Source: Gibbula magus
Lineage: Eukaryota > Mollusca > Gastropoda > Trochida > Trochidae
Length of the DNA stretch: 64,000 bases
Direction of reading: 5' to 3'
Assembly: GCA_936450465.1 (NCBI GenBank)
Contig: OW388294.1
Location: forward strand, 68,528,075 to 68,592,074
The first letter of the stretch is position 1. Each line of letters starts with the position of its first letter. This document shows positions 48,501 to 60,700 of the stretch, one piece after another. Made by a program: the position numbers and the translations under genes. Under the pieces are notes generated by a model. That model was not told where the DNA came from. It worked only from the letters and a program-made list of their open reading frames with translations, and did not search any database.

Positions 48501-51500
48501 CGAGCACATGGTTGGTTATTATATTTCTTGCCATTTTCATGTGCAAAACTAGAATTACAAGGCACTATCCTAGATTATACAGTTTATATTATAGAACTTT
48601 CAAATACAACGGAAATTGTTCTTACTCATGAAACTGACATCCGAATAGTAACTAACATAGTATAAAGTCAATGTTTTGCATCGTTGATGTATGAAGATAT
48701 TCATTGCAACAATACAGTTTATCAGCATCTATTTTAATACACCAGTCAACGTTACCTGATACAGCTTAATTATCAATTGTTTGCTATTTGACAAAAGCTG
48801 GAACTATACTGACTTAATAAATATATAGAAATATAAGTCTTGGTTCCCAGATTTAGTACCTGGAGACAGCTTAATTATCAATTGTTTGTTATTTGACAAA
48901 ATCTGGAACTATACTGACTTAATAAATATATAGAAATATAAGTTTTGGTTCCCAGATTTAGTACCTGGAGACTAGACGTAGATGGAAGCTTACCCGATGA
49001 TCTAAAAGAAAGAGGGGTATGTTGTGAATGTACAAACTATTACCATCCAAGGGTATAAGTTTATGTAACCATTAACCATCAATGTGTAAAACATTGTAGA
49101 GACTACATGTATGTCAAATTAACCTTTAATGTTCGTTACTAATTTACTAAAATATTTTCAATTTTGATTCGATTTTCAAGTGTGATAGCACATATTATAA
49201 TTGATTAATTAAAATCAAAATGACTTAATTAACAACATTTATATCCATCACACAAAATACATCTATAAATATAACCTCATTAAGATAAATATTATACTAT
49301 ATTCACTGATGCAGCTAAAACAAGTTTAATTAACTATCAGTGTCATGGCATTTATAAAGTAAATACCGTGTATACCATATCATTCGAAAACTTGGCTAAT
49401 TCAAGGAAAACATGGCCAATATGCGACAAAGTGGACCAATATGAGTCTGAACATGCGCTTTCACATAATTTGTGAAAGTGCGAAGCTATCGCTTCAAATA
49501 TTTTACAACTGCTATTTGTTTATAGATTGTTATCATGATTTCAATGGAAACGATATCTTTAATATTGTAAAAAAAAATGAATATAGGTTAATTAATAAAA
49601 CTGCCATTGATTAAGTTTTCCGTTTTGAACCAGTTATCAGTCCTCGGCCCGTTGTATAGGCACAAGACGAAATATTTAATTATTAACATTACAAAATGAA
49701 GTTTACGATTTTAAAAATATTGATAATTACCTCATTTTCTGTCTATGTTCGCATGTGATGCAGGTGTACGACAGGGATCTTCTCCCAGACTACCACTATC
49801 GTGATGATGCTCTTCTTCTTCACGGAGCTATCCAGAAATATGTCGAAGGATACGTCAACCTGTATTATGGTAGTATGAATAGTTCTTCGCCCAAATGTTG
49901 ATTAAAGGGTTACTCCGTATGTTATTGTAGTAACATATGTCAACAGTTACCAAGGGTGTTATTTTATCGAGAAGTAATGACCGTTGTCGAAACTTACCCT
50001 TTCAGTGCCAATCTGTTCAGTATAGACACATTATTAAGATGTTACGTCGTTATTATGATCGAAAACCGGACAACGTTTCGCGGCTTGCTTAGTTTTGAAA
50101 CTAATATGTAGCAGACAAAGAAACAGATATTGGTTGGTACTGTTCAATGGAACATATAACTGGTGTACTTGTAAATATGGCGCATTAAATTCGGCCTCTC
50201 ATTGTGTATTCAGCCGCCGCTCGAGTTTCATTGGATACATATGCAAGTCGAGTGAGATGATTTGGACGTTAATCAGGACATTTGATATTTTTGTATGTAT
50301 CAAATCTAAATAAAATTACATGAAAAACACGTGGTGTCCGTCTAAAAGTTACACATTTTAAATGAGGCAAACATGTTTACGGTTAAGACTAAAGATAACT
50401 ATAAGTCCCAGAAAACATAAACAGATTTACTACTCGGAGCCATATTCAATCTGCTAAAAACATATACTTTATTCCTATGCCTTGACTGTGAGAAACATAA
50501 TACAGTACCTGAAAAGATACTTTTAAAGTGTCTCCCACCATGTTAATATTTCTCATTTTTGTCCGAGCAGACAGTCCATCCAAATTACAAGACGATGTGG
50601 AAATACAATCTTGGTCAAAGGAAATGAAGAAGAGAAGACAAGAGGGAGGCATGGCCATCAGTGTATGTAATTTTTCAAAGACGAATCTTCAACATCCATT
50701 TGGACTGATGTTACTACCCTCTGCACATTTACATGCAAAAATAACTTATCACAAAATACGACCTCTGCTTTGTTTTTCTATTATTTTGAAGTTATAATCA
50801 CCCCAATCACAGTTGTCCTTTCTTCTTCAGGGTATTGAGGGAAATGGTCAGATAAGAGAGGCTGGTCAGCTGGTCAAGATGTTGACGTCTATCATCTTCA
50901 CGTGCAGTGTCCAACACGCCGCGGTCAACTTCCCCCAGTACGACTACTATGGGTTCCCTCCTGCGTATTCCGTAGATCTAGGGAGAAATGTTCCAACTGA
51001 TAAGGTGAGCGTGCATTTTAGAATTGTAAACTTCTTAAATCTAAGATGCCAGAGACTTATAGAACGCAACAAACCAGCAAATCGGGTATGCATGAGTAGA
51101 ATTATTAAAGATACCATTGTGTTTCATAAAAATGTATTTGGCTTAAATACGTGCCAACATACGATATGTGCTGATGTCAGTTCAAATAATGTCACTCAAC
51201 TTCCATATTAATCCCCATTAGCCAATTATATCATAATTAATAGTTTTTAATTAAAATTTAGCAACATCATTATATTTGTACAAAAACCGAAACCCATTTC
51301 CTCACATAGTAGTTATAAAACATTTTAAACACTATCAACCCAAAGATTAATTATTGGGAAATAGGTACAATGGCTGATATATTGTTGGGTTTTTTAGAAA
51401 GCAAGAACTGAAAGGGACTTGATCAACTCTCTCCCAGACAAAGGAGTAACATTCGATGCCATGGTTGTCACTACTCTCCTCAGTAACAAAGGTACAAACA

Positions 51501-52043
51501 GTCTCGGGAATTACGAAGTCCAGTACATCTCTGATCCAAAAGCAAAAATTATAGTTGAAAAGTAAGTATAAAGTGAAAAATCACATTGACATTACATTTG
51601 TATATGGAGGTTTTTTTACGAATTTCAATGTATTTACCAACTTGAGTGTTTATAATTTATAATGTTACTGTGTTTGGTACCGAACTGTCACTTGCAAAAT
51701 AGTCCATGTATATTATGATTAGGACACATCTAAAAAAAAGTTCGAACTTCTTTAAGTATATATGATTCAAGATTTTACTGTTTTGGTACCGAAATGTTAC
51801 TTGCAAAATATTTCATGTATATCATAATTAGGATAAAAGTTTGAAAAGAACTTTGATCGCTACATACAATATTTATTATATGGTTTCACATTTTGTCGTC
51901 CTGCAAATGGCATATATATTGTTTTCAGATTCAGAGAAGACCTGAAAGCTATTGGAGAAACCATTGTGTCGAGAAACAAGGAGAGAAGTGTCCCCTATGA
52001 TTACCTTCATCCAGACTCCGTGCCCAATGCAATCAGCATTTGA
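36590..52043 (+). CDS. Lipoxygenase gene A (PLAT domain plus lipoxygenase domain), complete
   Basis: Arachidonate 5-lipoxygenase-like enzyme that adds O2 to polyunsaturated fatty acids. Fifteen exons with GT/AG borders: 36590-37069, 38656-38700, 38860-38988, 40324-40421, 41160-41295, 44942-45037, 45511-45607, 47493-47610, 48285-48377, 48956-49016, 49764-49869, 50571-50662, 50831-51004, 51398-51561, 51929-52043. They give 667 residues, the usual length. Residues 1-115 are the PLAT (membrane- and calcium-binding) domain. Iron ligands are His354 and His359 (HQGLTH), His546 and Asn550 (QHAAVN), and the C-terminal Ile667 (PNAISI). Ala402 in INNLA is at the position where Ala favours S and Gly favours R products. 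The start is [10 protein letters not shown]. Exons 8 and 10 have a duplicated acceptor just upstream. No signal peptide, so it is cytosolic. The exact product position (5-, 8-, 12- or 15-) cannot be told. Confidence 0.93.
38210..38500 (+). repeat. Dispersed intronic repeat, copy 1
   Basis: In intron 1 of gene A. Contains GGTATTTAAGATAAA, ATGGAATATGGAAATTATGT and TTTAGTTGGCTTCTGAAG. It matches, in reverse, 44455-44725 and more weakly 56060-56340. The 5' part also matches 47300-47401. Family unknown. Confidence 0.6.
39162..39560 (+). mobile_element. tRNA-derived SINE in intron 3 of gene A
   Basis: Head with box A GGTGTAGTGGTTAGCACGC and box B GGGTTCGAATCCC (39218-39230). The central part has TGTCCTTGGGCAAGGCACTT, a conserved SINE core seen widely in animals. 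The tail is AAGCGCAATATAAGT and then a pentamer TTATA array (39462-39560). The related intronic sequence at 61182-61300 lacks this SINE and shows the empty site near 61275. Confidence 0.85.
41383..41492. repeat. Fold-back element in intron 5 of gene A
   Basis: The arm GGAGAAAACATGACTCCGAG with TCTTCTGCTCTGAGAATAAC is matched in reverse by GTTATTCTCAGAGCAGAAGA and GGAGTGTTTTCTCC, leaving a loop of about 20 bases. Parts of the same motif recur at 41578-41615 and a cousin lies at 41918-42030, so several fold-back units are clustered. Confidence 0.8.
41749..41820 (+). pseudogene. tRNA-Leu-like sequence (tRNA pseudogene or SINE head)
   Basis: Box A (TAGCCGAGCGGTCTAAGGCG) is that of a leucine/serine tRNA, and box B (AGTTCGAATCC) is good. 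The acceptor ends (GTCTGCA and CTATTTC) do not pair and the long variable arm of tRNA-Leu is missing. It is therefore a relic or the head of a short interspersed element, not a working tRNA. It lies in intron 5 of gene A. Confidence 0.6.
44455..44725 (-). repeat. Dispersed intronic repeat, copy 2
   Basis: Reverse-oriented relative of 38210-38500, in intron 5 of gene A just upstream of exon 6. Shared pieces include ACATAATTTCCATATTCCAT and TCGGAAGCCAAATAAACTAA. Confidence 0.6.
46465..46838. repeat. 32-bp minisatellite in intron 7 of gene A
   Basis: About 11.7 copies of a 32-base unit (GTCATGTACTAGTGTGACGG then TGACTTCCGCTA) with only a few changes. The first unit has AGACTT for TGACTT. Such uniformity means recent expansion or homogenisation. 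Confidence 0.95.
47107..47193. repeat. Fold-back element in intron 7 of gene A
   Basis: A perfect 31-base inverted repeat (GGTTATATTTGGGATAACAT with TACCTTCAATA, and its reverse complement) around a 25-base spacer that contains GTACAAAAAGTAC. This is a MITE-like hairpin. Confidence 0.85.
47404..47519 (+). repeat. 58-bp tandem duplication spanning the exon 8 acceptor of gene A
   Basis: 47404-47461 is repeated as 47462-47519. Each copy has TTCGTTGCAG followed by the first 25 or so coding bases of exon 8. Only the second acceptor (exon start 47493) keeps the reading frame; use of the first (47435) adds 58 bases and shifts it. Confidence 0.93.
47605..47912 (+). repeat. Minisatellite beginning at the exon 8 donor of gene A
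   Basis: About seven units of roughly 43 bases, each AATAAGTAAATATGCATTAG followed by a GATACCACGATTGACAGAGC core and CGAAC. The first unit is the end of exon 8 with its own donor (AACAA/GTAAAT). Most later units keep an AATAAGTAAAT donor-like site. Confidence 0.88.
48763..48972 (+). repeat. 105-bp tandem duplication spanning the exon 10 acceptor of gene A
   Basis: 48763-48867 is repeated as 48868-48972. Each copy has the end of intron 9 (TTGGTTCCCAG) plus the first 17 bases of exon 10. Using the first acceptor (48851) would read into intron sequence and stop within about 15 codons. The second (48956) gives the right protein. Confidence 0.93.
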
Positions 52044-52552
52044 AGAGAAAACTGTTCTGTAACCGTTTGAGTGTGAAGTGTTCTGTTTTTGGGGTAGCTT
52101 TATTGATCTGGGAAAATGTTAATGCAGTGTATTTAAGTTTGCAGGAAAATGGTATTCTTGCTTTCAAATGACATATGTTTATTTTCAAATTATCTAATTA
52201 CATTTATATACATGTACTTTGATGATAAGTTGTTATACTTTTTATTTGTTATCATTTATGGACATCTGTTTGTATATTTCCTCGTTTAAATTGCATAAAG
52301 TTGTGTTTACCTGACCAAAATAAGTACACTTTGGACTTTAGGATGCTTCATCATCTTTTCCACTGAAATTAGTTCTAAACTAACTTTTATATTCCAATAA
52401 TATTTATAGTGTTTAGTACCACCATTGTTGAAAAGGTTTGATCTGTATCAATCATTTAAGCGCATGAAAGCATTTGAAACTTTGAGGATTTGTGTTTATT
52501 TAATATGTTTGATTAACAAGTTTCAGTAATCCATATGTTTCGTGTCTGCTCA

Positions 52553-52558
52553 AATAAA
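52553..52558 (+). terminator. Candidate polyadenylation signal of gene A
   Basis: AATAAA 510 bases after the stop codon, the clearest such hexamer before the intergenic TA array. The GTTTTGTTGTTGTTGACTTG stretch about 15 bases downstream is a fair GT-rich element. Confidence 0.5.
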
Positions 52559-52616
52559 AATATTTAAGCATGTTTTGTTGTTGTTGACTTGGTGAACATA
52601 TGTAAAACTGTAATAG

Positions 52617-52618
<2 letters not shown>

Positions 52619-52671
<53 letters not shown>
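52619..52671. repeat. (TA)n microsatellite
   Basis: TA run of 53 bases between the two lipoxygenase genes. Confidence 0.96.
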
Positions 52672-52673
<2 letters not shown>

Positions 52674-54117
52674 TGAGATAGAAATGATATTCGGCCAAAA
52701 CAATGAAATATTCTCTAAATATCTCATTAGTCACGATTTATGTATAATTGAAATGGCTATCTAAAGCTTTAAATATGAATATCCTTAATAGACAAATGGT
52801 TTGACGATGTAGCTGTTAAATCATATATTTAAGGTTGACACAATTACCTCCCTTTCTACAGTACGGTCAACAGGGGTTGATTGGATATCAATTATAGACA
52901 GAATTCTAGAATATAAAGCGATGTTTAATGAAGACAGCCTAAGTAGAACATTTTAATGATTTACATAAAAGCATTCTTTCAAACTTCCTCAAATCAGGTT
53001 GGTTTCATGCTGATAACGCAAAGTAGTTTTCATCCAGATGAAAATGTTGAAAGGCGAGTAGTATTAACTGTACAAAGTCAGTGCAAGTTGAAAAAAATAG
53101 GTTGAATTGAACATGAATTATGAACAACGTTATACACATAATTATTCACGATTTTTTAATAATTAAAATGCCCCCCTTTAAACACAATCATCTTTAATTG
53201 ATTAATTGAAAATGTTGAGACAGCCTCCGTGTAGCTGTTAAATTATGGCCGTCCTTGTGATTTAAGGCAGACACAATTACCTCCCTTTCTTACAGCATGG
53301 TCTAAGCTGACACTCGACAGATAATCTGGAATATGAGGTGATGGGAAAGGAAAACATCAGAAGGACATTATTAAGTAATTTAATGCTTAAAAGTCATTTT
53401 CCATCCATGAATCTTTGAACATTCCTGAAAGCACATGTTTATTCTCAAAATGTATCACCACAAACGACATTAACGACTGTAACTACAGACGATATGAACA
53501 GAATGGCAATTTTAAAGGCGGTGTATGAAAGCATAATTTATCAATAAATATTTTACTTGAAAAGGGTTTTCTTAAATTTCAAATTTAACATATGCCCGCA
53601 AAACAATCATGCGAACTTGTATTTTATCGTGGATACAATGTGTACATGGTTTCATTTGTACATTTTTCCTTCAAATATCAAAGCCTTAGAAAACTGGTTT
53701 CTTTTTCATACGCAATTTGGGATTGTGGGGTATAGATTTATGACCCTCTCAGGTAGCAATTGACGGGACCAAATCAGTCTTGACTTAGTACTTCACATAA
53801 GGAAGGATCATTTGTCTATTGCCAATGAGATTAGATGTCTCTCCGTATGTGGCGAGAAAGAACTTTTACTCTGCATAATTCGAGTTTAATTCGAGCTAAT
53901 TAATTGGAGTTAGAATAGCATGTAAACAACATAATTAATCGCCTTCCAAAACCAACAAATCAACATATTAGTGTTCAAATAACAATAGTCACTCTAAATG
54001 AAATAAAACTAACAATAAATCATTATTTATAATCATGTATAATTGCAACATTTGGTAATAAACACATATAAATGGACTAGCTTTTTTAGTGTCTGATTCA
54101 TCAACAAGCAAATAACA

Positions 54118-54634
54118 ATATTATTATTATTATTATTATTAGGATATTTATATAGCGCACATATCCATCCACTAGTGGTTGCTCAAGGCGCTTACATTGT
54201 TTCCCCTGGTCAATGGCATTCTTTCACCGTCCAATCATTTTTTCCAATTCAACTCCCTGGGGAGTATTCAACCGGCAGCCATATGTGGCGCTCAGTTTAG
54301 GGACCATTCTATGCCTCACAGGGTACCCATTTACAGCTGGGTGAACTGAGACACATAGTCACAGCAGTTTGTCCAACACTGCTGAACGCTGATAACCGAC
54401 AGCTCGGCGTATGCACGTGTTCATGTATCCACCATTCAGCCACTGACATGAATTCGTGGGATCTTTTAAGTGCGTAGTTTTTGTTGCACTACACACTAGG
54501 GCTCCAGGGTGACACTTATAGAGTTCTAACAGAGGTGAACTCTAGGTTTTTACACCTTGGCCTGGATGGGATTCGAACCCCGGACCTCAGCAACGTGAGA
54601 CCGGCGCTCTTGCCGACTGAGCTATCCCGTACAT
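54118..54634 (-). mobile_element. tRNA-derived SINE just upstream of lipoxygenase gene B
   Basis: On the minus strand the head reads GATAGCTCAGTCGGCAAGAG (box A) and GGGGTTCGAATCCCATCCAG (box B). A long body of about 400 bases follows, then a GTGCGCTATATAAATATCC tail and (AAT)n at 54118-54140. It looks full length. Its head end lies about 100 bases before the start codon of gene B. Confidence 0.85.
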
Positions 54635-54737
54635 GAATATTGTTTTTGTAAATCGTTGCAACAGTTGGTAGTTCAGAACATACATAAATACAAAACAACT
54701 GAGACTTCTTGGTGGAACCATCCTATGCTTAATGACA

Positions 54738-57700
54738 ATGTCTGACCACCAGTTTGTCGTTTCTGTGAAAACTGGAGAGTATTTATTTGCAGGAACCGAT
54801 GCCAATGTTAAGATTGTGTTACATGACACTGACAAATGTACAGAACCTCTAACTCTCGACAATTATTTTCACAATGACTTTGAAATGGGACAATTAGATG
54901 TTTTCTATCTACCTAAAAAGAAAACTAAAAGCATTGAAACTCTGACGAAGTTTGAAATATTCCGAGATAATAGTGGTTTCGGGAGTGCCTGGTTTGTGGA
55001 GAAGATCACAGTGGAGAAGAGATCAACAGTAGACGAGTACATCTTCCCTGTGTTCCGCTGGTTGAGACCTCACTACCATTATATCTTCAAGGAACATGAC
55101 ACATCCCTACCTCAGGACGATGAACAGACTGAGCAGAGGAAACTCGACCTGGAGGAAAATAGGAAAACTTATGAGATTGACATGACTGATCTGGATTTCC
55201 CTGCAATGGTAAATAGATCAGTTGAATCAATCAAATGTTTTGTAAATGTTGGAATAAAGCTGTCACCTTTAAATTGGCACTTTTGTTTATTTGAATGTCT
55301 TTTTTGAACAAAGGAAAAATACAGTTATTTCAAAGTCACAAGAATCGATTTTAAGTATAACCAAATAGTGTATGTATTGTACTTATGTTCATAGAACCAG
55401 GTATCTAATTGGCCAGATTGAAAAGCATTTAACATTTTTCATAAATGAGTATACATACATCCCTTCAGATGGTTTCACTCGTTAGGGACATTACAGTGGT
55501 TAGCTATTTCATGTTAGGGATAAGAGTGAATTCATCCCAAAGAAGATGTACCTGTACAATTAATGAATGAATGGTTAATAACTATTGTAAGGATACAACC
55601 TCCTCTCGATATTCAACATTTCAATGTGTTTATTACAGTGTTTTTCATGTTGAGTGGCTCGAATTATACATGTATATACAGGCGATTAATTGAGCAGATC
55701 CATACAGTTACCATACACGTTTAGTATGGCTATAGACAGACCTATTGAAGAAAATTGAGCAATACAATAAAGAGGAATTGGCACTGGTAATTTAAGTTTG
55801 GTGCTTTATTTTTTAAGGAAAATGCACTGGCCACATTGTCATTGCCATTCATGAAGGCGACAGTTTGATCATTATTTTTACAGTTCAGACCTGGGTGCCG
55901 TTCCACTAATCAATCTTAGCCCAACGATCATTATTAGCCACTGTAAAGGGATGGGCTTAAGATTGACCGGTTTTTGAATCTCATGTCACCCTTGCGTGTG
56001 TATCAAACGACGAGGAACTCACTAATGCTGAAGATGCCTGCATCCAGGAACAAAAGATACAAAATGCAAGATACTTCAATCCACGAGCGACACATTCGAC
56101 TGAAATAGAGATACATCATGTATTCAGAGGCCTTCTCAACTACATTTGAAGTTTCAAAACATTATCTGTACATATTTCTGAGAAACACACCGTTGTCGGT
56201 TAAAAAAAGTTTTTGGCTTCTTTTATGGTGTTCTACAGTCATAATGCGTTAACAAGTTTTAATTCAAGAAGGTATATTATGTTGTCAACATCTTATACTA
56301 ACATAATGTCCATACTTAATAATAAAAAAAAATCTTAATTTAAATTCCCAACATTATGTCCAGAAAACGCCTTTAAAATATCAATTTCAGCAGCGCATGT
56401 GTGTTTGAACAGATGTCAGGTATTAAGTATCATATTCTCATGAATGTTATGTTCTATATCCCTTAACGAGATATATCCTCATTTTGGACATTCAAAATCG
56501 ATTCTAATTTTTGTATTTGACTCTGTTGACAATTTTGTAACGTTTACTTTGCTGCTCGGAGAAGTCTTACACCCACACCCTAAAATATATTCAGTCAAAA
56601 AATATCACCATTTTATTAAATATTGAAAAAGAGCCTACGAGGATTGGGATTTTTAGAAAAGAATCTCCTTTTCAATATTTGGTAAAATGATAATATTTTC
56701 AAACTAAATGCTTTCTTGTAAAGTCTAAGTGGTTGTCAAGCAGCGAATTTCTGTATTAGAGTAATTGCAGTATACAGCATATTCAATAGAAGGGAGATTT
56801 ACATTGAAAATTCATATCCTTGAAACTGGAACTACAACTATAATCACTGGTGTGTTCAATGACATATTTGGCACCCCAAGTATGTATGCATGTAAAGTGG
56901 ATCCTTTGATCCTTTAAAATGTGCAACAAAGCAAACTATACTAGCGTTTTGATGCTGTTATTCAGATTACAAGTCTTCCAATGCAAGAACGCTTTTCGAA
57001 GGAATATTTGGTAAGTGACAAATACACTAAATGTCTGTTAAACTTGATGTAAATTGTGTTGATACAATTATAATGTATTATCTTGATACAGTTATTAATA
57101 ATGATATATCTATATAGTGTTCATTGCTATATGTGTATATATGTACAGTATGTGAGTGTAAAATGAAAATTAGCATGATTGTAAGTACAGGTCGATTCCA
57201 CTCCTCAATAGAAAAAACATAAGGATACATACAAGCGCAAAAGTCCATCTCTATTTGAGTCAAAATGACATAAGAACATTAGATTTGCAAAGATATATAT
57301 GTGTATGTTCCCAAATAAACATCTGTGATTTTTGTTTAAGGCAAAATGTTATAGAAGACATCTGCTTGATAATATTTATCTGATTTCAGAAGACATATAG
57401 AATACAAGGATCAAAACGAAGTTGTCATCCAAATTATTGTGTTTTATATTTGAAGCCTTTTTTTTCAAAATCCTTCTCAAGTATCATAGGGTTATAACAT
57501 ATAAGTGTGCTTGCATACATATTCGCCTCGTTCCAGCATAATGTTAGCAATAGTTACTCTTTGTATTTTGGTTTAATAATCCAATATCTCAAACACATTC
57601 TGAAAGAGGATAATCATAACATTACAGGAATGGTTTATAAACAGGTGACATCTCCTAGTTGTGTCGTGTCAGAGCAAACACCATTATAACAATCACGGAA

Positions 57701-60700
57701 TCGAGAGTGCCCATGTATCACAATGTCATGTTTTACTTTGTTTTTCAGTGGGATTTCCTTAAACTCAGATACTCTTTGATCATCAGGAGCAAAATACAAG
57801 TTTTGAGAACAGACAATTGGAAAACAGTGGATGACATTAAAAGCATTTACAAAACCAGTCTCTTTTATGAACCAAAGGTAAACAGAAAATCGGTCAAAAT
57901 TTATTATCAATTTCCTTTTATCGTTTTTTTTGTCCGTTCCTCTATTATTAAAGTATATTTCTTAACATAGTGAACCTCACTATATTGGCGAGTATCAGTT
58001 ACCTCCCTTTGATGTCAATGACTTCACATATCTGAATATACAGACGATGACAATTAACCCAATAAATTAATTTAACGTTGAATTCTACTTAATATTGATC
58101 ATTTTAAATGAGATTGAAAGATCATCACTTTACTTCAGGTGCAGACAACTCATTGGATGGAGGATTGGTTCTTCGGATATCAGAGACTGAATGGTTTGGT
58201 TCCGAACATCATTAGACTGTGCACACAGATTCCAGAGAAGTATACACCTATTGCATGATTTTGGACATTTTTAATCAATGTATGATGCAGACTCACAACT
58301 AGGCGTGTGATAAAGCTTTCTTTATCGACGTAAGTTCATTCATCTTGATACTTGGTTTCACACAGCCCATCCAGTGGTTAAGTAAATGTATTATAATTTA
58401 AACAATATAACACATGGCATGTTGTGTGATACATTATATATATATTGAAAATATTGAATACAGTGTATACATTTGATTATCTATGAAAAGGAAACACTGA
58501 TTGTACATGGTGCTATTGATTCAGGAACATATTCAGAAAATTGCAGAGATAGTTATGTACACAACAGACAATAACTAAGAAAATAGTGCTAGTTCTATAT
58601 ACGTGTTTCAGGCTAGGTGTGCAGAATGAGGATTTGACACCATTCCTTGAGGGGAAGTCAGTGGAAGAAGCTATCGAGGAGAAGTCACTGTTCTACTGCG
58701 ATTTACGTGTTCTAGATGGCATACAAAGGAAGGGATCAAACGAGGATGTAAGTAGGAAATGTGTATATATCTTCTTCTCAGATATTATATTATGACCCTG
58801 CGCTATCATCACTTGATGTTTGCTGATCGCATGAACAGCGATCTGTGTTGGCAACTGAATTTACTTCCTACTGGGTCATCAAGCCTATGACCTGATTGCA
58901 AAGCTCATTGAGCTGTTGAATTTACCACTAATATAATCATGTGTATGGAAGGATTACCCTTCATTTATTCGATTTTATGTTCATAAAAAAAACATAGCGG
59001 CACAAACTGAAATACCAAAATGCAGTATCAGATAGTAAGAAGCGGCATTAGCCTCGTTTTCGATTTTAGAAGGTCGTGGGTCTTATGCATGCATAACTAT
59101 AGAGAATCCCAAATTAACCATTGGTACAATTAGTAACATCGTCAAAAGAGGTCGTTTACTAATCACTAATCAATGGTCACCATCATCTTAAATTATATGT
59201 ACATATTTTAAAATACGTTCATACTGGATCTATATAAAATTCAATAGACAAATTTTGACAAAATAATCCACATAGCTTTAAACTTTAATTTCAGTCACAT
59301 ATTGATAAACAGACGAATGTTCTTTATTATCAGATGTGTGCTCCTATTCTTCTGCTATACCATAACCAGAAGAATCAGCTTCTTCCTGTAGCAATACAGC
59401 TGTACCAGGAACCATCTCCCGAGAATCCCGTGAGTGATGAGTTTATTTACAATTGAACTGAATTGAGTCGTTTATATAAATATCGTAAGATTTTATTGGC
59501 CTAAGATAGACAACGAACTCTTTCTTCAGATTCTTTATTTTAATTTGACCACAAAACATCCAGAAGACCAGAAGAAGAAGAAGAACCCTTCTAATAAATG
59601 TTTCTCATTGTTATAGAGGTAGAAATCACTTGTTGGAAAGTAAGATTAGTATAGAAGATGAAAGAAGACTGAGGATGAAGATGAAGAAACTATTTCAACC
59701 CACACTTATACACGACAGTCGTTGTCGGTCGAAAAGCGTGTGGCAAATTTCTATCATGTAAAATTAGAACTCCGCCATCAAAATATAGCATGGCTCTTGT
59801 CTTTCATTGAAGCCATCAGTCTGTGGAATAACCAACAGTAGACACCAGTGACCTTTCTGTGGGTAGTCAGCATGGACAATGTCACAAGTATCTGAAAACA
59901 CGATTACCATAACTATCTTCACAGACATTGAAGACTTTATGATGCGTGTTTAAGTGTGGAGTAAAAGTGGGTTGGTGTCACTCGATAGGTTAACGTTTAA
60001 AGTCTTGATCGAAATTTTAATTTTAATCTTGCTCGACCAATTCAAATCAGATCTTTGTTTGTCCTCAAATGAAGAATGATACACTTGGGAACCCATTGTG
60101 CAGACATCTTGTTAATAATTTACAAATGGTCATGAATATTATCATGAACCGATCCTGGAAAAAATGTATGCTGCAAACGTCACACCTCGGTCGTCATTAA
60201 TACATTCTACCACAGCGATTACTGAATATGCACAGCTTACCCCCACCTGATCATGACTTGAAAAGAGCACCCTTCCCTTTCAGTGCAATATGTGTTCAGA
60301 CTAGAGAAATAATGACTTGAACTGTTTTTTTCTATAACACACAGGCCAAAACGTGGTGGATTTCACTTGCCGGACCATGAGTAAACGATACAAATGTTAA
60401 TTGACAGGTGTTTTTCCCGTCTGATGACAAGTACACGTGGCTGGCTGCTAAGATGCGGTACAACAATGCTGAAAGTACCCACCATGAAAGCCTGGCTCAT
60501 TTGGGTAAGTTGTTTGTCGTCACACACACGTATTTAAGGATCTACGTGTTCTACTGATACATTGCCACTGATACCGTTACGAGTAAAGTTGTATGGAATC
60601 GAAAATCCATATTAGTAATATTAGGGTTTTTTTTCGTTTCCTGTCCACATGTATTTTACCTTTGTCTGCAAAACTTAAACCTTTAATTTTGACTTTTGCT

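Larger units (their letters stand above)
52044..54117. other. 3' UTR of gene A and intergenic spacer
   Basis: The 3' UTR probably ends near a polyadenylation signal AATAAA at 52553-52558. A (TA)n run (52619-52671) follows. Then come two diverged direct repeats (about 52755-52985 and 53220-53400) that share TGTAGCTGTTAAAT and ACACAATTACCTCCCTTTCT. No gene was seen. Confidence 0.5.

Noticed and set aside
48851..48867. Upstream copy of the exon 10 start as a real exon
   Set aside because: It runs into copied intron sequence and a stop. The second copy gives the 61-base exon seen in gene B.
54550..54634. tRNA gene candidate on the minus strand
   Set aside because: It is the head of the long SINE at 54118-54634.
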